The notes below the pieces were generated by a model. It did not search any database. It was not told the DNA's origin and saw only the letters and a program-made list of their open reading frames with translations. Shown in pieces: positions 1-10,683 of a stretch of DNA of 64,000 bases. This stretch comes from Adiantum capillus-veneris (lineage: Eukaryota; Streptophyta; Polypodiopsida; Polypodiales; Pteridaceae): assembly GCA_014529385.2 (NCBI GenBank), contig CM043946.1:18106077-18170076 (forward strand), read 5' to 3'. Each line of letters opens with the position of its first letter. Positions within the stretch are counted from its first letter, which is position 1. The position numbers and the translations under genes are program-made.

Positions 1-715
1 ATCGGTCACAATCTCTACTGGACATCCATATCGGCAGACAATATTCTCAAATAGAAACCTTGCAGTTGACTTGGCTGTGATGTCAGGAAGAGCCTTAGCT
101 TCAACCCACTTGGTAACATAACAAGTAGCCATTACTATGTACTTGTTCTTTTTGGGAGTCACCTTCTTAAAAGGTCCCATAGAATCCAGTCCCCATTTCA
201 TGAATACTCCCAGTGGTTGTATTGGCATTAAGGGAGTCATATCTGTAGCTGTTGGTCGACCCATTCTTTGGCATATGTCATAAGTTTTACAAAAACTTCC
301 GACATCAGCAATCAGTGTTTGCCACCACAGACCCGCTTGCAGAATCTTCTTGTAAGTTACTTCGTTGGAAAAGTGTCCACCAGACTCACCATTATGTGCT
401 TCTAAAATCACTTTCATTCTTCCTTCCATAGGGACACATCGTCGAAGTATACCATCCATACCTAGTCGATAAAGTAATCCTCTTATGATAGTAAATTTCA
501 GGCTTTTTATGATCAGAGATTTCTTCTGATTCTTCTTCCAATCCTCTGGAAAGGCACCCTGGGAAAGGAATTGATAAATATCATACCATTCAGGATCCAC
601 TGACTCTTCTGCCTCTAACTGAAATAAATCAGTATCCACTGGTTCATCTCTCAAGGGTGATTCTGAATATCCTTCCGTACTTCTTGAAAGAAAATCAGCT
701 CCACAATGGTTTTGG
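1..715 (-). pseudogene. Integrase region of gypsy 1 (partial, runs off window)
   Basis: Minus-strand translation gives an H2C2 zinc-binding region (HNGESGGHFSNE followed by CKTYDICQRMG) and then the start of the integrase catalytic core (WGLDSMGPFKKVTPKKNKYI, later KWVEAKALPDITAKS and CRYGCPVEIVTD). The two Asp residues of the D,D,E triad are in these segments. The Glu would lie beyond base 1. Integrase would insert element cDNA into host DNA. It follows RNase H, as in Ty3/gypsy. Confidence 0.85.
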
Positions 716-2041
716 CCAGGCTTATGGAAAATTCTGAATTCAAATTCCATAGGGAACATCATCCATCTTATCAGCCTGCCTTGAATAATGACTTTGTTAA
801 TCAGAAACAGAAGAGCTTGATGGTCCACATAAAAATGGAATAACTTTCCCAATACGTAATGCCTGAACTTCGTGGCACTAAAAACCATTCCGAGCGCTTC
901 TCTCTCAGTAGTCGTATAGCCTTGTTAGCCTGACTGAATCTGCAACTAGCAAAATAGACCGGATAGTCTGTTCTACCATCTGGCTGAGTTAATATTGCCC
1001 CCATTGCCAATCCCGAAGCATCTACATGTACATGGAAAATAATATCCCAATTCGGCTGCCTAAGGACTGGTTTACTAGTAATGGCTTTTTTCAAATTCTG
1101 GAAACTCTCCTCACACTCAGCAGTCCAATTGAACTTACTTGTCTTTTTTGTAAGCTCATATAGTGGTACTGCTTGAGAAGCAAACTTGTGTACAAATCTT
1201 CTATAGAAATTCATATAACCCAAGAAAGAACTCAACTCTGAAGCAGTTCTGGGTGCTTTAGCTTGCTGAACACACTGTATTTTGTCATTGGCCATCTCTA
1301 TTCCAATGCGGGAAACCACATGTCCCAGTAGCTGTCCCTTCCAGACTAGAAACACAGATTTGAATGGATTCAAACAAATCCGCTTCTCCTGACAGCGTTT
1401 GAAAACCATTTCTAGGAATAGAAGATGTCGTTCCTCATTTGAATAGATAGTGAAGTCATCCATGAAAATGGCGAGGAACCGATGAAGAAATTCATTAAAC
1501 ATCTCCATCATACACCGCTGAAAAGTAGCTGGTGCATTGCACAGGCCAAAAGGCATCACCAAATACATGAAAGCTCCCCACTCAGTGATGAAAGTGGTCT
1601 TGGCTCTATCTTCAGGAGCGATTTGTAAGTGGTTATAGCCACTATAACCATCCATGAAACTATACATCTCATATCGTGCGATCTCATCAAGCAACATATG
1701 AGTAAAAGGTAAGGGAAATGGATCCTTAATAGTCTGGGCATTTAGTTTCCTATAGTCGTCAATTTTCCATTCTTCTTGGGGAGGACGACTATGGGAAATA
1801 GCCAATCACTGCTTGCCACTCCGGTAATGAACCCAACCTTGAGAAGATTATCAATCTCCTCCTTGACCTTCTTTGCATAGTTGGGTTTCATCTGGTATCT
1901 TTGCAATCTTACTGGCCTAGCATCCGGTTTCAGTGGTATTCGGTGATGACAAACTTCAGGATCTACTCCCTTCAGATCTGTATGTTCCCAGGCAAACACA
2001 TCTTTATAGTTCTGGAATATTTTTCGTGCCTTTTTCTTCAT
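716..2041 (-). pseudogene. Reverse transcriptase and RNase H region of gypsy 1
   Basis: RT signatures in sense order: a conserved run of proline and lysine residues followed by KVKEEIDNLLKVGFI, then MDGYSGYNHLQI, TTFITEWGAFMYLVMPFGLC, and the active-site box FMDDFTIYS. The connection region is GYMNFYRRFVHKFA. RNase H follows with VHVDASGLAMGAIL. FMDD in place of YVDD is common in OTA-clade plant elements. The reverse transcriptase would copy element RNA into DNA, and RNase H would remove the RNA strand. Part of a broken element. Confidence 0.9.
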
Positions 2042-2789
2042 TGGCCGGGTTGAGGTACTTGTTAACCTTGATCATTCTGGGATTTTTCTCTGATCCTAGG
2101 TTCCACTCTTCTACTTCCTAATTGTCTGGAAGCAACCAGTTTGGTCCGCCTCCTTTTCGTTTGGTTGATTCTTCAACGTAATCCCAGGATGGTCCATTCA
2201 TTTCTGAATCATTATTCTGATCCAGTGGGTACTCTTCAGAACATACTGGTTCCTCTACTATACCAGTATCAGCTGGTTCCACCATCCTTCCAGTTAGCTG
2301 AATTGTTCTTTCCCCTGTATTGACTTCGGTAAAATCATCAGGGAATTGTCTCTTCTGCATGTCGGCCTGCTCTTTTTTCAGCAAGACTGCATTCAAGTCG
2401 GTTTCTGCCAAAGGGAATATGTTCATAGCCGCTAGCATTCGCTCTATCTTCTTGGCTTTGTACTTCTGACACAACTCCTTCGGCCTCAGTTCCTTTTTCC
2501 AACTCCTGGTATTGTTGGTCTGGATTTGGATTCTGCCACGCCACTGGCCCCTTCTATGGTCAAAGTTTGGTTTGCATAGTCATGAACAGCATGTGTTGTT
2601 CTTAACCATGGGCGCCCTAGTAGCATTCCATATGCTCCCCTACACATCCAGGACTAGGAAACTGGTTTTGAATTTCTCCCTCCCAGCTCTTATCTGCATG
2701 TTTTCAATCATACCCATCGCCTGTACGACTCTATGATATGCCATTCTTACTTTGAATGGTGCTGGTTTCATATTAGTGATACCCATTCT

Positions 2790-3050
2790 CTACTGAAGAT
2801 GGGCTCCCATTATGTTGACTCCTGCCCCTCCATCCAGGATAACGCTTGAGAGAGGTTCCCAGTGCTTCCTGACCTTGTAGTCTACCTGAATAAGTGGAAC
2901 TTCATCATCCTCGACAGCCATCAGGTCCACTGTTCTGGCCTCTGCCTCAGCCTTCCTGCACTGTCTGATAAAGTTGGCCACCTCAGACAAGGTTTTTCTT
3001 ATATCCTCCAGCTCTACAATCAGCTTCTGGATTCTATCACAAATTTTCAC
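2790..3050 (-). pseudogene. Aspartic protease region of gypsy 1
   Basis: The peptide VPLIQVDYKV...SVILDGGAGVNIMG carries a retroelement aspartic-protease core. DGGAGVNIM corresponds to the D-[ST]-G catalytic loop, and OTA-clade plant elements commonly have DGGSGVNIM here. It lies between the gag zinc knuckles and RT, as expected. It would cleave the Gag-Pol polyprotein. Confidence 0.75.
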
Positions 3051-3116
3051 CTGAATTTCTTGTCTCTCTTGGTCAGACTGATTGTCAGAGCTTGAAGAAC
3101 TGGTATCTTCACACTG

Positions 3117-5018
3117 TCATTCTTGTTTTGCAGTGCTTCCACTCTTTCCATCCATTCCCATTTCATCAATTAGTCCATGTACCATAGCCAGCATGGTCTC
3201 TGTCATGGCCGGTACTGACTGATCTTTATCAGTCGATTGGGCTGGTATCCTTTGAATGACTCTAGCTTCGGAACTTTCTGGCTGCTCTGGCAGCTTCTTA
3301 GCTAAATCCTCTGTGATTTTAGCTACTAGTTCTCGCTGCTCTTGCCACTCATCTACCACCTTTTCTTTACCTTTGGCCTTCCAAACTTCTCTTTGTTGAG
3401 CCCACTTGCTGCTGTTATGATTGACTGGTACTTCTGAAGTGTCTGGGATTTCTTCAATGACTACTCCCTTGCTCCTGGTAACTACCCTGACTGGGAGTGG
3501 CTCTGGTGCCTTAGCCTCAGTAGTAGTCATTACAGGTGCATCTGGACATAGGGCTGCAAAATGACCATACTTCCCACAAGTATAGCAATTCATGCTCTTG
3601 TTCTGGAAGTTGCCTCTTCCTCTGCCTCTGCCCATTCCTGGTTGGTATCTGCCACGTCCCTGACCAGCACCACTGGTACCTGGTCTCTCCTCTTGAGCTA
3701 CTTTGACTGGTTCTACCTTCACTGGTTTAGTGTAGGCAACCACTGACAGATCCTTTCCTTTCTTAAAATGGTGAATTATGATGCCACAATTATTCCATAG
3801 GTGATCAAATGCCTTGTAGTAGGTACATTGTGGACATTCAGTGGAGATATGGTCCTTGGATTTGCATCTTGAACACCAAGTCTCCATCTTTCGGGCTGGA
3901 TGTCTTGTGTGGCTAATTTCTGCAATCTTCCTAGCCATCTCTTCAATTTTCTTGGTCCAGGATCCCTTCTTTGATTTCTCTTTTGCTCGTTCATTGGAGC
4001 TTCTCTCGGAGCTACTAGACATTTCACTGAAATCAGAAGTTTCAGTAGCAGAGCTACTGCTACTGTTCCTTCGCTTCTTGTGGCTCTTTTCCTTCTTAGC
4101 CTGCTATTCCAGTTTTAACACCCTTTGGACCAGATCATTGATTTTTTTTGTAGGGTCTGGTACTTCTTGTTCCCTAAGCTTCTTGCTTCTGAACCCATTC
4201 ATGAACCATGCCCTCAATCTCTTCTCAGATGGCGGTTCTTGCAACTACCTGGTTAGCTCTTTTATCTTTTCCAAATAGCTGCGGACTGACAAATTCCTCT
4301 GTTTGATCTTATCTAATTCGCAGAGAATATCTTTGTCCCCTCTATTGTCGGAATATTCCAACCTGAAGGCCTTAAGCAATTTGTTATATGATCTCAACTG
4401 GCATGCAGGGTAATGGTAATACCATTTCCTCGCTGCCTCCTTCAAGGTTTGTGGAAAATATTCCCCCCAATCATCTTCATCAATGTTTTTAAGTCCAGCA
4501 TACTGCTCGAAAGCTTGTATGTGAACATCTGGATCATCCTTTTTCCCCCCTTTGAATATTGGAAAGGAATCTTCAGGGAAGCTGTGTAATCATTTCGATT
4601 ACTACTGATCCTGCCACTTCTCTTCTTGGATTCAGAATGACACTTGGGATCCTTCTTGCAATTGTTAGTGTCAGCATCCCAATCAATCTATGTCTCTGTC
4701 TCAGTGTCAGTGTCTTCTTTGGTTTGCCTGCTAGAAGTACAGTGACTTCCCTTACTGCCCTTAGTATCCTCATCTCTCTGGAGAGACTGAGAACTCTTGG
4801 AACTCTTTGCCTTCCGTGCTTCCCGTTCTGCCCGTCGACGTCGAGAATGACTGGAGTGCTATGAGTCCTACGCCTCATCAGCCTGCTGACTATGCTCCTC
4901 CTTAGCCTCAGTGTCAGTCATCTTCTCTTGCTTTGGGTCAGACTCTCTTCCTGACTCCTTAGGAATGGGGTCCACACGAATGGCAGATTTTCGGCCACGA
5001 TTGGATTTTGGTGCCATT
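3117..5018 (-). pseudogene. gag region of gypsy 1 with three zinc knuckles
   Basis: The N-terminal peptide beginning MAPKSNRGRKSAIRV (ATG near 5018) lies just downstream of the LTR and primer site. A capsid-like segment with KWYYHYPACQLRSYNKLL...RSYLEKIKEL is near 4245-4445. Toward the end come CSRCKSKDHISTEC (CX2CX4HX4C), CPQC...H...C (CX2CX7HX4C) and CYTCGKYGHFAALC (CX2CX4HX4C), near 3540-3900. Such knuckles bind genomic RNA during packaging. The coding region is fragmented. Confidence 0.8.
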
Positions 5019-5070
5019 GCTGAAAACTTCAAACTGGGAGAAGAGTCTTTCAATCAACGAGCTTCAGCTC

Positions 5071-5090
5071 GAGCCACCGTGATCGCCAAA
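5071..5090 (-). other. Candidate primer-binding site of gypsy 1
   Basis: Three bases inside the inferred end of the 5' LTR, the minus strand reads TGGCGATCACGGTGGCTC. It starts with TGG, the complement of a tRNA CCA tail. It is not the usual initiator-Met sequence and I do not assign the tRNA. Confidence 0.55.
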
Positions 5091-5093
5091 ATG

Positions 5094-5551
5094 GAATTGG
5101 AGCTGATCTCTTGAGACAGCTAATTCTAGTGTTGGAAGATTTTAGCTACTAGTATGGAAAGATTTCAGACAGCAGACTGGACAGGAATCTGAGACTAGAC
5201 TGGAATGTGGATACTGAAATAAGAATCAGACTTATGTACTAGAAATAAGGTTCAAATTCATATTCAGATTCAGAAGACTGGACGAGAAGTAAGTATAACT
5301 GAAATATATGCCATGATTGGGATTACAGATCAAGATTACAGCGAATATGGTTTATAGAGAGAAAGTACAGCCGACAATACTACCAATGATTCTCAAGTAC
5401 AAGTATAGCCAAGGCGCTAACCCAAATGATAATAATTGCCAACCCGATTACAATGTAATGGGCCCTATTTATACATTTGGGTTTACTGTAGTAATTACTA
5501 TAGTAATTACTAAGTAATTCGTTGCCCATCTTCGAAGAAGACGTTCCCACA
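5094..5551 (-). repeat. 5' LTR of gypsy 1 (458 bp)
   Basis: Bounded by TG at 5094 and CA at 5551 on the plus strand, so in sense it begins TGTGGGAACGTC. It lies directly upstream of the primer site and gag. A TATA box (TGTATAAATAGGG, minus strand) supports the orientation. The partner LTR is outside the window, so the edges are inferred from the terminal dinucleotides and primer site only. Confidence 0.65.
5466..5473 (-). promoter_or_regulatory. TATA box in gypsy 1 LTR
   Basis: The minus strand reads TGTATAAATAGGGCCC, a strong plant TATA context, about 80 bp into the 458-bp LTR. It would place the transcript start near 5440. Confidence 0.6.
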
Positions 5552-5553
5552 TA

Positions 5554-6540
5554 GTGACTATCCAGCCGTCTACAGTTGCTATCAGAGAAGAGGATGCTAT
5601 AATCGGTGAATTTTTGTCTAGATCTAAAGGAGATTTTTATGGCAGTATAGAAGAGATTTCTGATGCATATACCTCTTCAGAGGGGGTGCCAGATGAGCCT
5701 TTACAGTTCTATAATGTATTGCTAAGTGCAGATGAGGAAGCAGAGGATGATATGGATGAGTATGAAGATTTCTTGGATCATGCTGATTGTGAACAGATTA
5801 TAAACAATGATTTTACATCTATGTTTGTACATGGGTTGCATGAGGAGATAACTCCTACAGTTTTGATTAATGTTGAGACTTCCAAGGGTGATTTTCCCGA
5901 GGATTTTATGGATGAAGATCTACATGATAAAGTTTTTTTTCATGATCAAGCTGAAATCCCAACAGGTGAAAATTCGTCTGATGATATAGGTCGAGAAACT
6001 CCCAAGGTTTTTCATGATGGCTATGAAGTTATAGGGGGTGATGATGCTAAATCATCCTTGATACTGCATAAAATGCACAGGGTTTTTCATTTGCTTGGAC
6101 AATGTGCCAGATGTGGCTGGATTTGGATGCTATTCCTATTGATGATTATGTCAGTGATGTCTTGGCTGCCAGTAAAAGGGAGTCAGATTTCTTTAATGCT
6201 TTCTGGTAACGAGCTTAAGTTGCCAAAAGTTTACGAGATGTGGGTGTTGCACTATGCTTCAAGTGAAGCTGCTCTAATATATTGCGGAACCCATCAATGC
6301 TACGTGATCTCAATGGTGTATGATCCAGGGGATTCTAAGGATATTCATAAGCAGATTCAATATGGATGGATGTTGTTAAGTATGAATAGTAATTGCATCC
6401 TATTTGAACCAGGGGTAGCATATTTGCACCAGAAATGCTTGATGTTGATTGATACAGGAAATGTATGCTCATGTGGATATTATGATGCTCCAATGTCTGG
6501 GAAATTCCTTATTATTCCATTTGATCCTGGGGGCTATTGA
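5554..6540 (+). CDS. Unrecognised open frame, acidic N-terminal half, possible 3' part of an older element
   Basis: An uninterrupted frame of about 328 codons. It is open right up to the boundary with the gypsy 1 LTR and does not begin with ATG there (the first in-frame ATG is in DDMDEYEDF), so its true start probably lay upstream of where gypsy 1 inserted. The first ~170 residues are strongly acidic (for example ADEEAEDDMDEYEDF). A hydrophobic stretch (IWMLFLLMIMSVMSWL, about residues 189-204) could span a membrane. The Cys-rich C-terminal part ends MSGKFLIIPFDPGGY. I recognise no domain. About 570 bp downstream on the same strand is a polypurine tract and LTR start like that of gypsy 3, so this may be the last ORF of a retroelement; a host exon is the alternative. 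Confidence 0.45.
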   Translation: MTIQPSTVAIREEDAIIGEFLSRSKGDFYGSIEEISDAYTSSEGVPDEPLQFYNVLLSADEEAEDDMDEYEDFLDHADCEQIINNDFTSMFVHGLHEEITPTVLINVETSKGDFPEDFMDEDLHDKVFFHDQAEIPTGENSSDDIGRETPKVFHDGYEVIGGDDAKSSLILHKMHRVFHLLGQCARCGWIWMLFLLMIMSVMSWLPVKGSQISLMLSGNELKLPKVYEMWVLHYASSEAALIYCGTHQCYVISMVYDPGDSKDIHKQIQYGWMLLSMNSNCILFEPGVAYLHQKCLMLIDTGNVCSCGYYDAPMSGKFLIIPFDPGGY

Positions 6541-7107
6541 AGTGCAAGTTGCAGATGCACAGGATACCAAATGTTTGTTGTAGCAGGTTGCATGATACAA
6601 GATTTTGTTTTCTAGATTATGCTAAGTCAGAAGAGTGTTTGGTTATGCATTCAGTAAGATTACATGACTGGCTTTCAACTACCTTCTTTGGACAATTGAT
6701 GAAGTATCTTCACATCTTTTGAATTGGTTCTGCTACCATAACTTGAGATAAAGAACTTGGTTCTGCTACCAGAACTTGAGGTAAAGGACTTGATGGCCAT
6801 TCCGTGAGCAGACAGAGTAAGGCATACTTGAGCTTGACAGGGTTCCTTAAAGCGATCTTAATGATCAAGCCGTGTGCATCATTAACTGGAGCACTTGAGT
6901 CTGGAGCGGTTCACTAAACAGGTTATCCATAATTGAATGCTTTGAAGATACGGCAGATACGATTCAGAGATTTTTGATGGGCAGCTACCTAATGATTAAG
7001 CTAGAAAATTGATGATAGGGTATAAGCCTTATTTCATTTTTCATAATGTGAGTCTGATGATGGAAAGAATTTAAGGTACCTTTAGCAGATGCAGATTGAA
7101 GTGCAGT
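6541..7107 (+). other. Spacer between unknown ORF and LTR-like terminus
   Basis: No convincing coding frame. The phrase attgaagtgca[ag]ttg[gc]caga appears just after the ORF (about 6537) and again before the polypurine tract (about 7095), suggesting a diverged internal duplication. Confidence 0.35.
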
Positions 7108-7153
7108 TGGCACAGACCGGAGGCTGTGCAAGTTCAGAGGGGGTGGATGTCGT
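7108..7153 (+). repeat. Polypurine tract and LTR start of a plus-strand gypsy relative of gypsy 3
   Basis: These 46 bases match the gypsy 3 terminus (reverse complement of about 36529-36574) with about four mismatches. Both contain the tract AGAGGGGGTGGA immediately followed by TGTCGT, which in gypsy 3 is the proven LTR start (two LTR copies). The LTR here would therefore begin at 7148 and run right. Similarity fades within about 10 bp of the LTR start and I cannot find its far end. Confidence 0.6.
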
Positions 7154-8526
7154 ACAGCTCCGTTGCCATGTACCGAAATAGACCAGATAAATGCAAGCTA
7201 AGCTTCTTTGAATCCTACACATTTAATGGTCAGTGATCAGGGCTTGTTAACAGGCCAAGTTTAATGATTAATGTATGTCAACTGCAGCTCAAAAGGGCCA
7301 ATAGATGCCTTAATAATGCCAAAAATGATTATGCTTGAAGTGATCATAGATGGGAGATTATCATCTAAAATTGCAGTTCTTGAAGTGCTCTACCCGCTAT
7401 CTTTACAGCTCGTGGATTGGAGCTACAATGAAGAAGTTATGGCAGTTTGAAGTTTGAGTCGATTGAGATCCATACCGGATTGGGCAACTACAGTTGAGGG
7501 GACGGAAATGAAATGAATGCACAGGCCTAAAGTGCTCACTTTGTGGGGCGCATCGGTCTTTTGAGATCAGTGATCGGATTTATGGTTGCCAAGTTATTGG
7601 CCCCGTTAAAGATTCACCGAGGGCAGGTTGCGTACTAATTTGGTCGGCTCGGGCGGATTTCCATCTGGGAATTCTTGACTTCGACCAAGTTCCGGAATGT
7701 CATTCTATGCAGAACAATGATTGCAAGATATACCCAGCCTGGTTGCAGCAAGGAAGCTCTAGAGAAAATAATCATATGCAAAAAGGAATGCCTTTCTCCA
7801 AAGCCACTCACTTGTACTTGCGTCTTGAGGACAGGAGATACTGATGGGGAAAACAAAATCCCGATGATATTGTCAAATTAGGGCTAATGGAAGTCTTGAT
7901 GTCGGCATGTAAGCCAAATATGGTTATGTAGCACGAAGTACAAAAATTTCTTGATGAGCCATTATCCGAAATGTCATTTCATAAGAGCGTAATGATTGTG
8001 GGACAAGCCAGGCTCGATAGGGATGATGGAGAAAGATGTGTTGCTTGGCGGTTCCTTTCCCGATAATGCATGCCAAAGGTGATGCCTTTACAAAGTCCAA
8101 TAACTAGGGCCACCTGCCCACTAAAATCCCATCAAAGGCTGCCCACTATGCACTTAAGAAATGGCCACCCTAAATTAATAGGTGTGGGAACAAAAAGAAA
8201 AGGAAGGCCATGGAGGCGGAACCAGCGAGCAAAGAAACAGGGGGCGCGAGACGAGCTCGCGCTGGGCAATAGAAAGGGCGACCAACCTCGCTGATGAAGT
8301 GCAGATGCTCAAGACCCTCTAGCGAAGAGATCTGGTCCGTGTGCCGGAAAATTTAGGGCTGCTCCGCACTTGAACTACCACGTCATCAGGACGGGTCCCG
8401 CACCACATCACTCACGGCGCCGTGACTGATGGACCGAGGCAAAAATTGGTGGGGCAATTTTTTTTAGAGACTTTTTTTAGGGCTATCAACAAAGGGCATA
8501 AGGGGAGGAGATAACGGGAAGTAGAA
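7154..8526. other. Non-coding, possibly LTR-derived sequence
   Basis: No supportable gene. It is placed where the LTR of the plus-strand element would be, but no second copy exists in the window to confirm it. Confidence 0.35.
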
Positions 8527-8612
8527 GAGGGGAACCAACAAGGAGGTGAAGAGAACCAAGGCGAGGAGGTGAGGGGAAGCAATGAGGAGGTGAAGAGAAC
8601 CAAGGTGAAGAG
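8527..8612 (+). repeat. 43-bp tandem duplication
   Basis: The purine-rich unit starting gaggggaaccaacaaggagg is repeated from 8570 with a few mismatches, immediately before a long CT tract. Confidence 0.7.
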
Positions 8613-8620
8613 GAAAAAGG

Positions 8621-8728
<108 letters not shown>

Positions 8729-8884
8729 TGAATAAGAGCAAAGCAAAGAGTATTCTCTCTTTCTCTCTCGTCCTCGATAAGCAAGAAAGCAGCAAGAGTT
8801 AACGAGGAGGAAACCAAGGAGCAAGGGATTTTTGGGACGAGCATCACGAAGTGGAGAAGAAGAGCAAAGCAGGACCAAAAGCGC

Positions 8885-8944
<60 letters not shown>
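8885..8944. repeat. (CT)n microsatellite, ~60 bp
   Basis: A second pure CT tract about 160 bp after the first, with a short interrupted CT run (8753-8770) between them. Confidence 0.98.
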
Positions 8945-8948
<4 letters not shown>

Positions 8949-10304
8949 GCTCTCTCTTCCGTCCTTGGCTAGTAAGGCAAGCAAAGGGAGGCAAGCTGAG
9001 ACGTCATAATCGGCAAGTATTCAGAGAGTCTTAGGTTAAGCAGCAAGATAAGGGAACAGGAAGGCAAGAAGGAGAGAGGGTAACCTCACTCTACCATAAT
9101 TGGGAATTACAAGGATATCAAGCAAGGAATTTTACCAGATATGTACGTCTTGGTCATCTTCAAATGGATCTAATAGCAGGCATAAGTGAGAAATTTACAG
9201 TCGTGATCTAATTTGAGAGCATTAAACTCTCCTAACACCATCATTGCCGTTAATGGCAAACATTTGTAATCGAATTTCACTTCGGCTAATCATTAGCAGC
9301 TTAAAACATTCCGGTTGTCAATTTTTAAGCATTTATCTTTTGCTTTATGTTTTGCATCTAGTCTCTCGCACCTCCCACAGCCAGAGGCCCAGCGCCTGCC
9401 TAGCTCATGTTTCGAACACATATACCCCGACAGCGCCCTAACCCAGGCGTCATACACAATGGGTCTTGGTAGTAGGCCCATTGTGTATGGGCGTACTGCC
9501 TCACCAGAAAGATGAGATTTTTAATTTCAATAGAATAGAAAAATAGGAGTGACCTGAAAAGGGAAGAAATGTTTGTATAATAACATATAAAGTCCTCAAG
9601 GAAGACATTACTCTAATAGGAGTTTTAAGGCTTTGTCAGCCAGTTTGCAATAAGTATGGTTGTCATTGAGTAGCTGTTGGAAGAAAAACTAAGGCAAGTC
9701 ATCTTGTTCCAAAGAGTCAACATATGAGTAGAATGTACCTGTAATTGTCAAGAAAACAATTTGCCAAAGCATAGGTAAGTGGAATTGGATTAGCCTGCTA
9801 CTTAAAAACAACTGAGCCATAAAGACTATAATAGTCGTGAGAAGGAATCCAGTCTATAGTCAAGGAGAGACCACCTAACACATGTCGACCACTTAAGGAT
9901 TTAAAGAAAAAGGGTCACTCAAAGCCTACAGACAAAAACATATCTAAACCCAACATCGTGGTTGCATGGGAGGGGCTAGTGTTTAGGGGTGTGTGTGTAG
10001 CTGTTAACTAAATAAATAACACACCAATGAACAAGATGTTCAAAAAGACGACTGGCTAAAGAAGTCAAGGCAAAGATAAGTACAGAAACAATTCAGTCTT
10101 TGAATCATAACTGTACAGTATAGTAAGAATGAAGTAACATTCCACGGGAATTTGTACAAAGGTATGAAAAGATATCCCAATTGGAGGCTTTCCAATCAAC
10201 GAGCAAAGAAAACCGAGCGAAGCTAGTTTTCGAGCAAATATGAGCAACACCCTTGAAAAATTCATACAAGCGTAAGGTATATTGAAGAAAATAATCATGG
10301 CATG
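8945..10304. other. Non-coding flank left of copia A
   Basis: No supportable gene on either strand. It contains the hairpin listed separately at 9451-9489. Confidence 0.5.
9451..9489. other. Perfect 13-bp inverted repeat (hairpin)
   Basis: CATACACAATGGG (9451-9463) and CCCATTGTGTATG (9477-9489) are exact reverse complements separated by 13 bases. No T-run follows and no known function can be assigned. Confidence 0.75.
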
Positions 10305-10531
10305 TGTTACCATATACATGTGGTAGTGATGTGTGTGAACACACTAGGACCTCCGGGGCATTTTTTCCCTCTTTAGGAGGTTTTTTCCCCCGTGCATCGT
10401 ATATACGCCCATCACTCTAGGGCTATCCATATTTCCATTGCACACTAAGTTATACACTCTCTATTGTGTGCCTTGAGCTTCCTTCATCTTCTCCAAGCTA
10501 TGTGTGTTTCTTTGCAACCCTAATTCCAACA
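10305..10531 (+). repeat. 5' LTR of copia A (227 bp)
   Basis: Starts TGTTACCATATACATG and ends CTAATTCCAACA, two bases before the primer site. The copy at 15298-15524 has the same length in inverse orientation and about 96% identity by hand count. Confidence 0.93.
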
Positions 10532-10533
10532 AT

Positions 10534-10545
10534 TGGTATCAGAGC
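10534..10545 (+). other. Primer-binding site of copia A (initiator tRNA-Met type)
   Basis: TGGTATCAGAGC, the classic plant retrotransposon primer site, begins two bases after the LTR end. Confidence 0.95.
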
Positions 10546-10683
10546 AGGCCACGTCCTCCCGGGCTTAGTCGCCAGCTGCTCCAGCACACGCCTGCTCACT
10601 TTCTCTGATTTCAGTGAGCTTTGGCAAGTGTTCGCAGGTCGACAAATATTTTGGGACCTGTGCAGTAGTGCCTGTAGTGGAAA

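Larger units (their letters stand above)
1..5551 (-). mobile_element. Ty3/gypsy LTR retrotransposon, Athila/Tat (OTA)-like (gypsy 1); 3' end outside window
   Basis: Read on the minus strand the order is 5' LTR (5551-5094), primer site, gag with zinc knuckles, aspartic protease, reverse transcriptase, RNase H and integrase, running off the left window edge. Protease before RT and integrase after RNase H is the Ty3/gypsy order. The protease core DGGAGVNIM and the RT active site FMDD are typical of plant OTA-clade elements. No chromodomain can be seen because the 3' end is missing. The element is a broken fossil with several breaks. It appears to have landed next to, or inside, the sequence that continues at 5552. 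Its age cannot be estimated because the second LTR is absent. Confidence 0.93.

Noticed and set aside
5554-6540. Envelope gene
   Set aside because: One hydrophobic segment near an LTR terminus is too little; no signal peptide, furin-like site or known envelope motif was seen.
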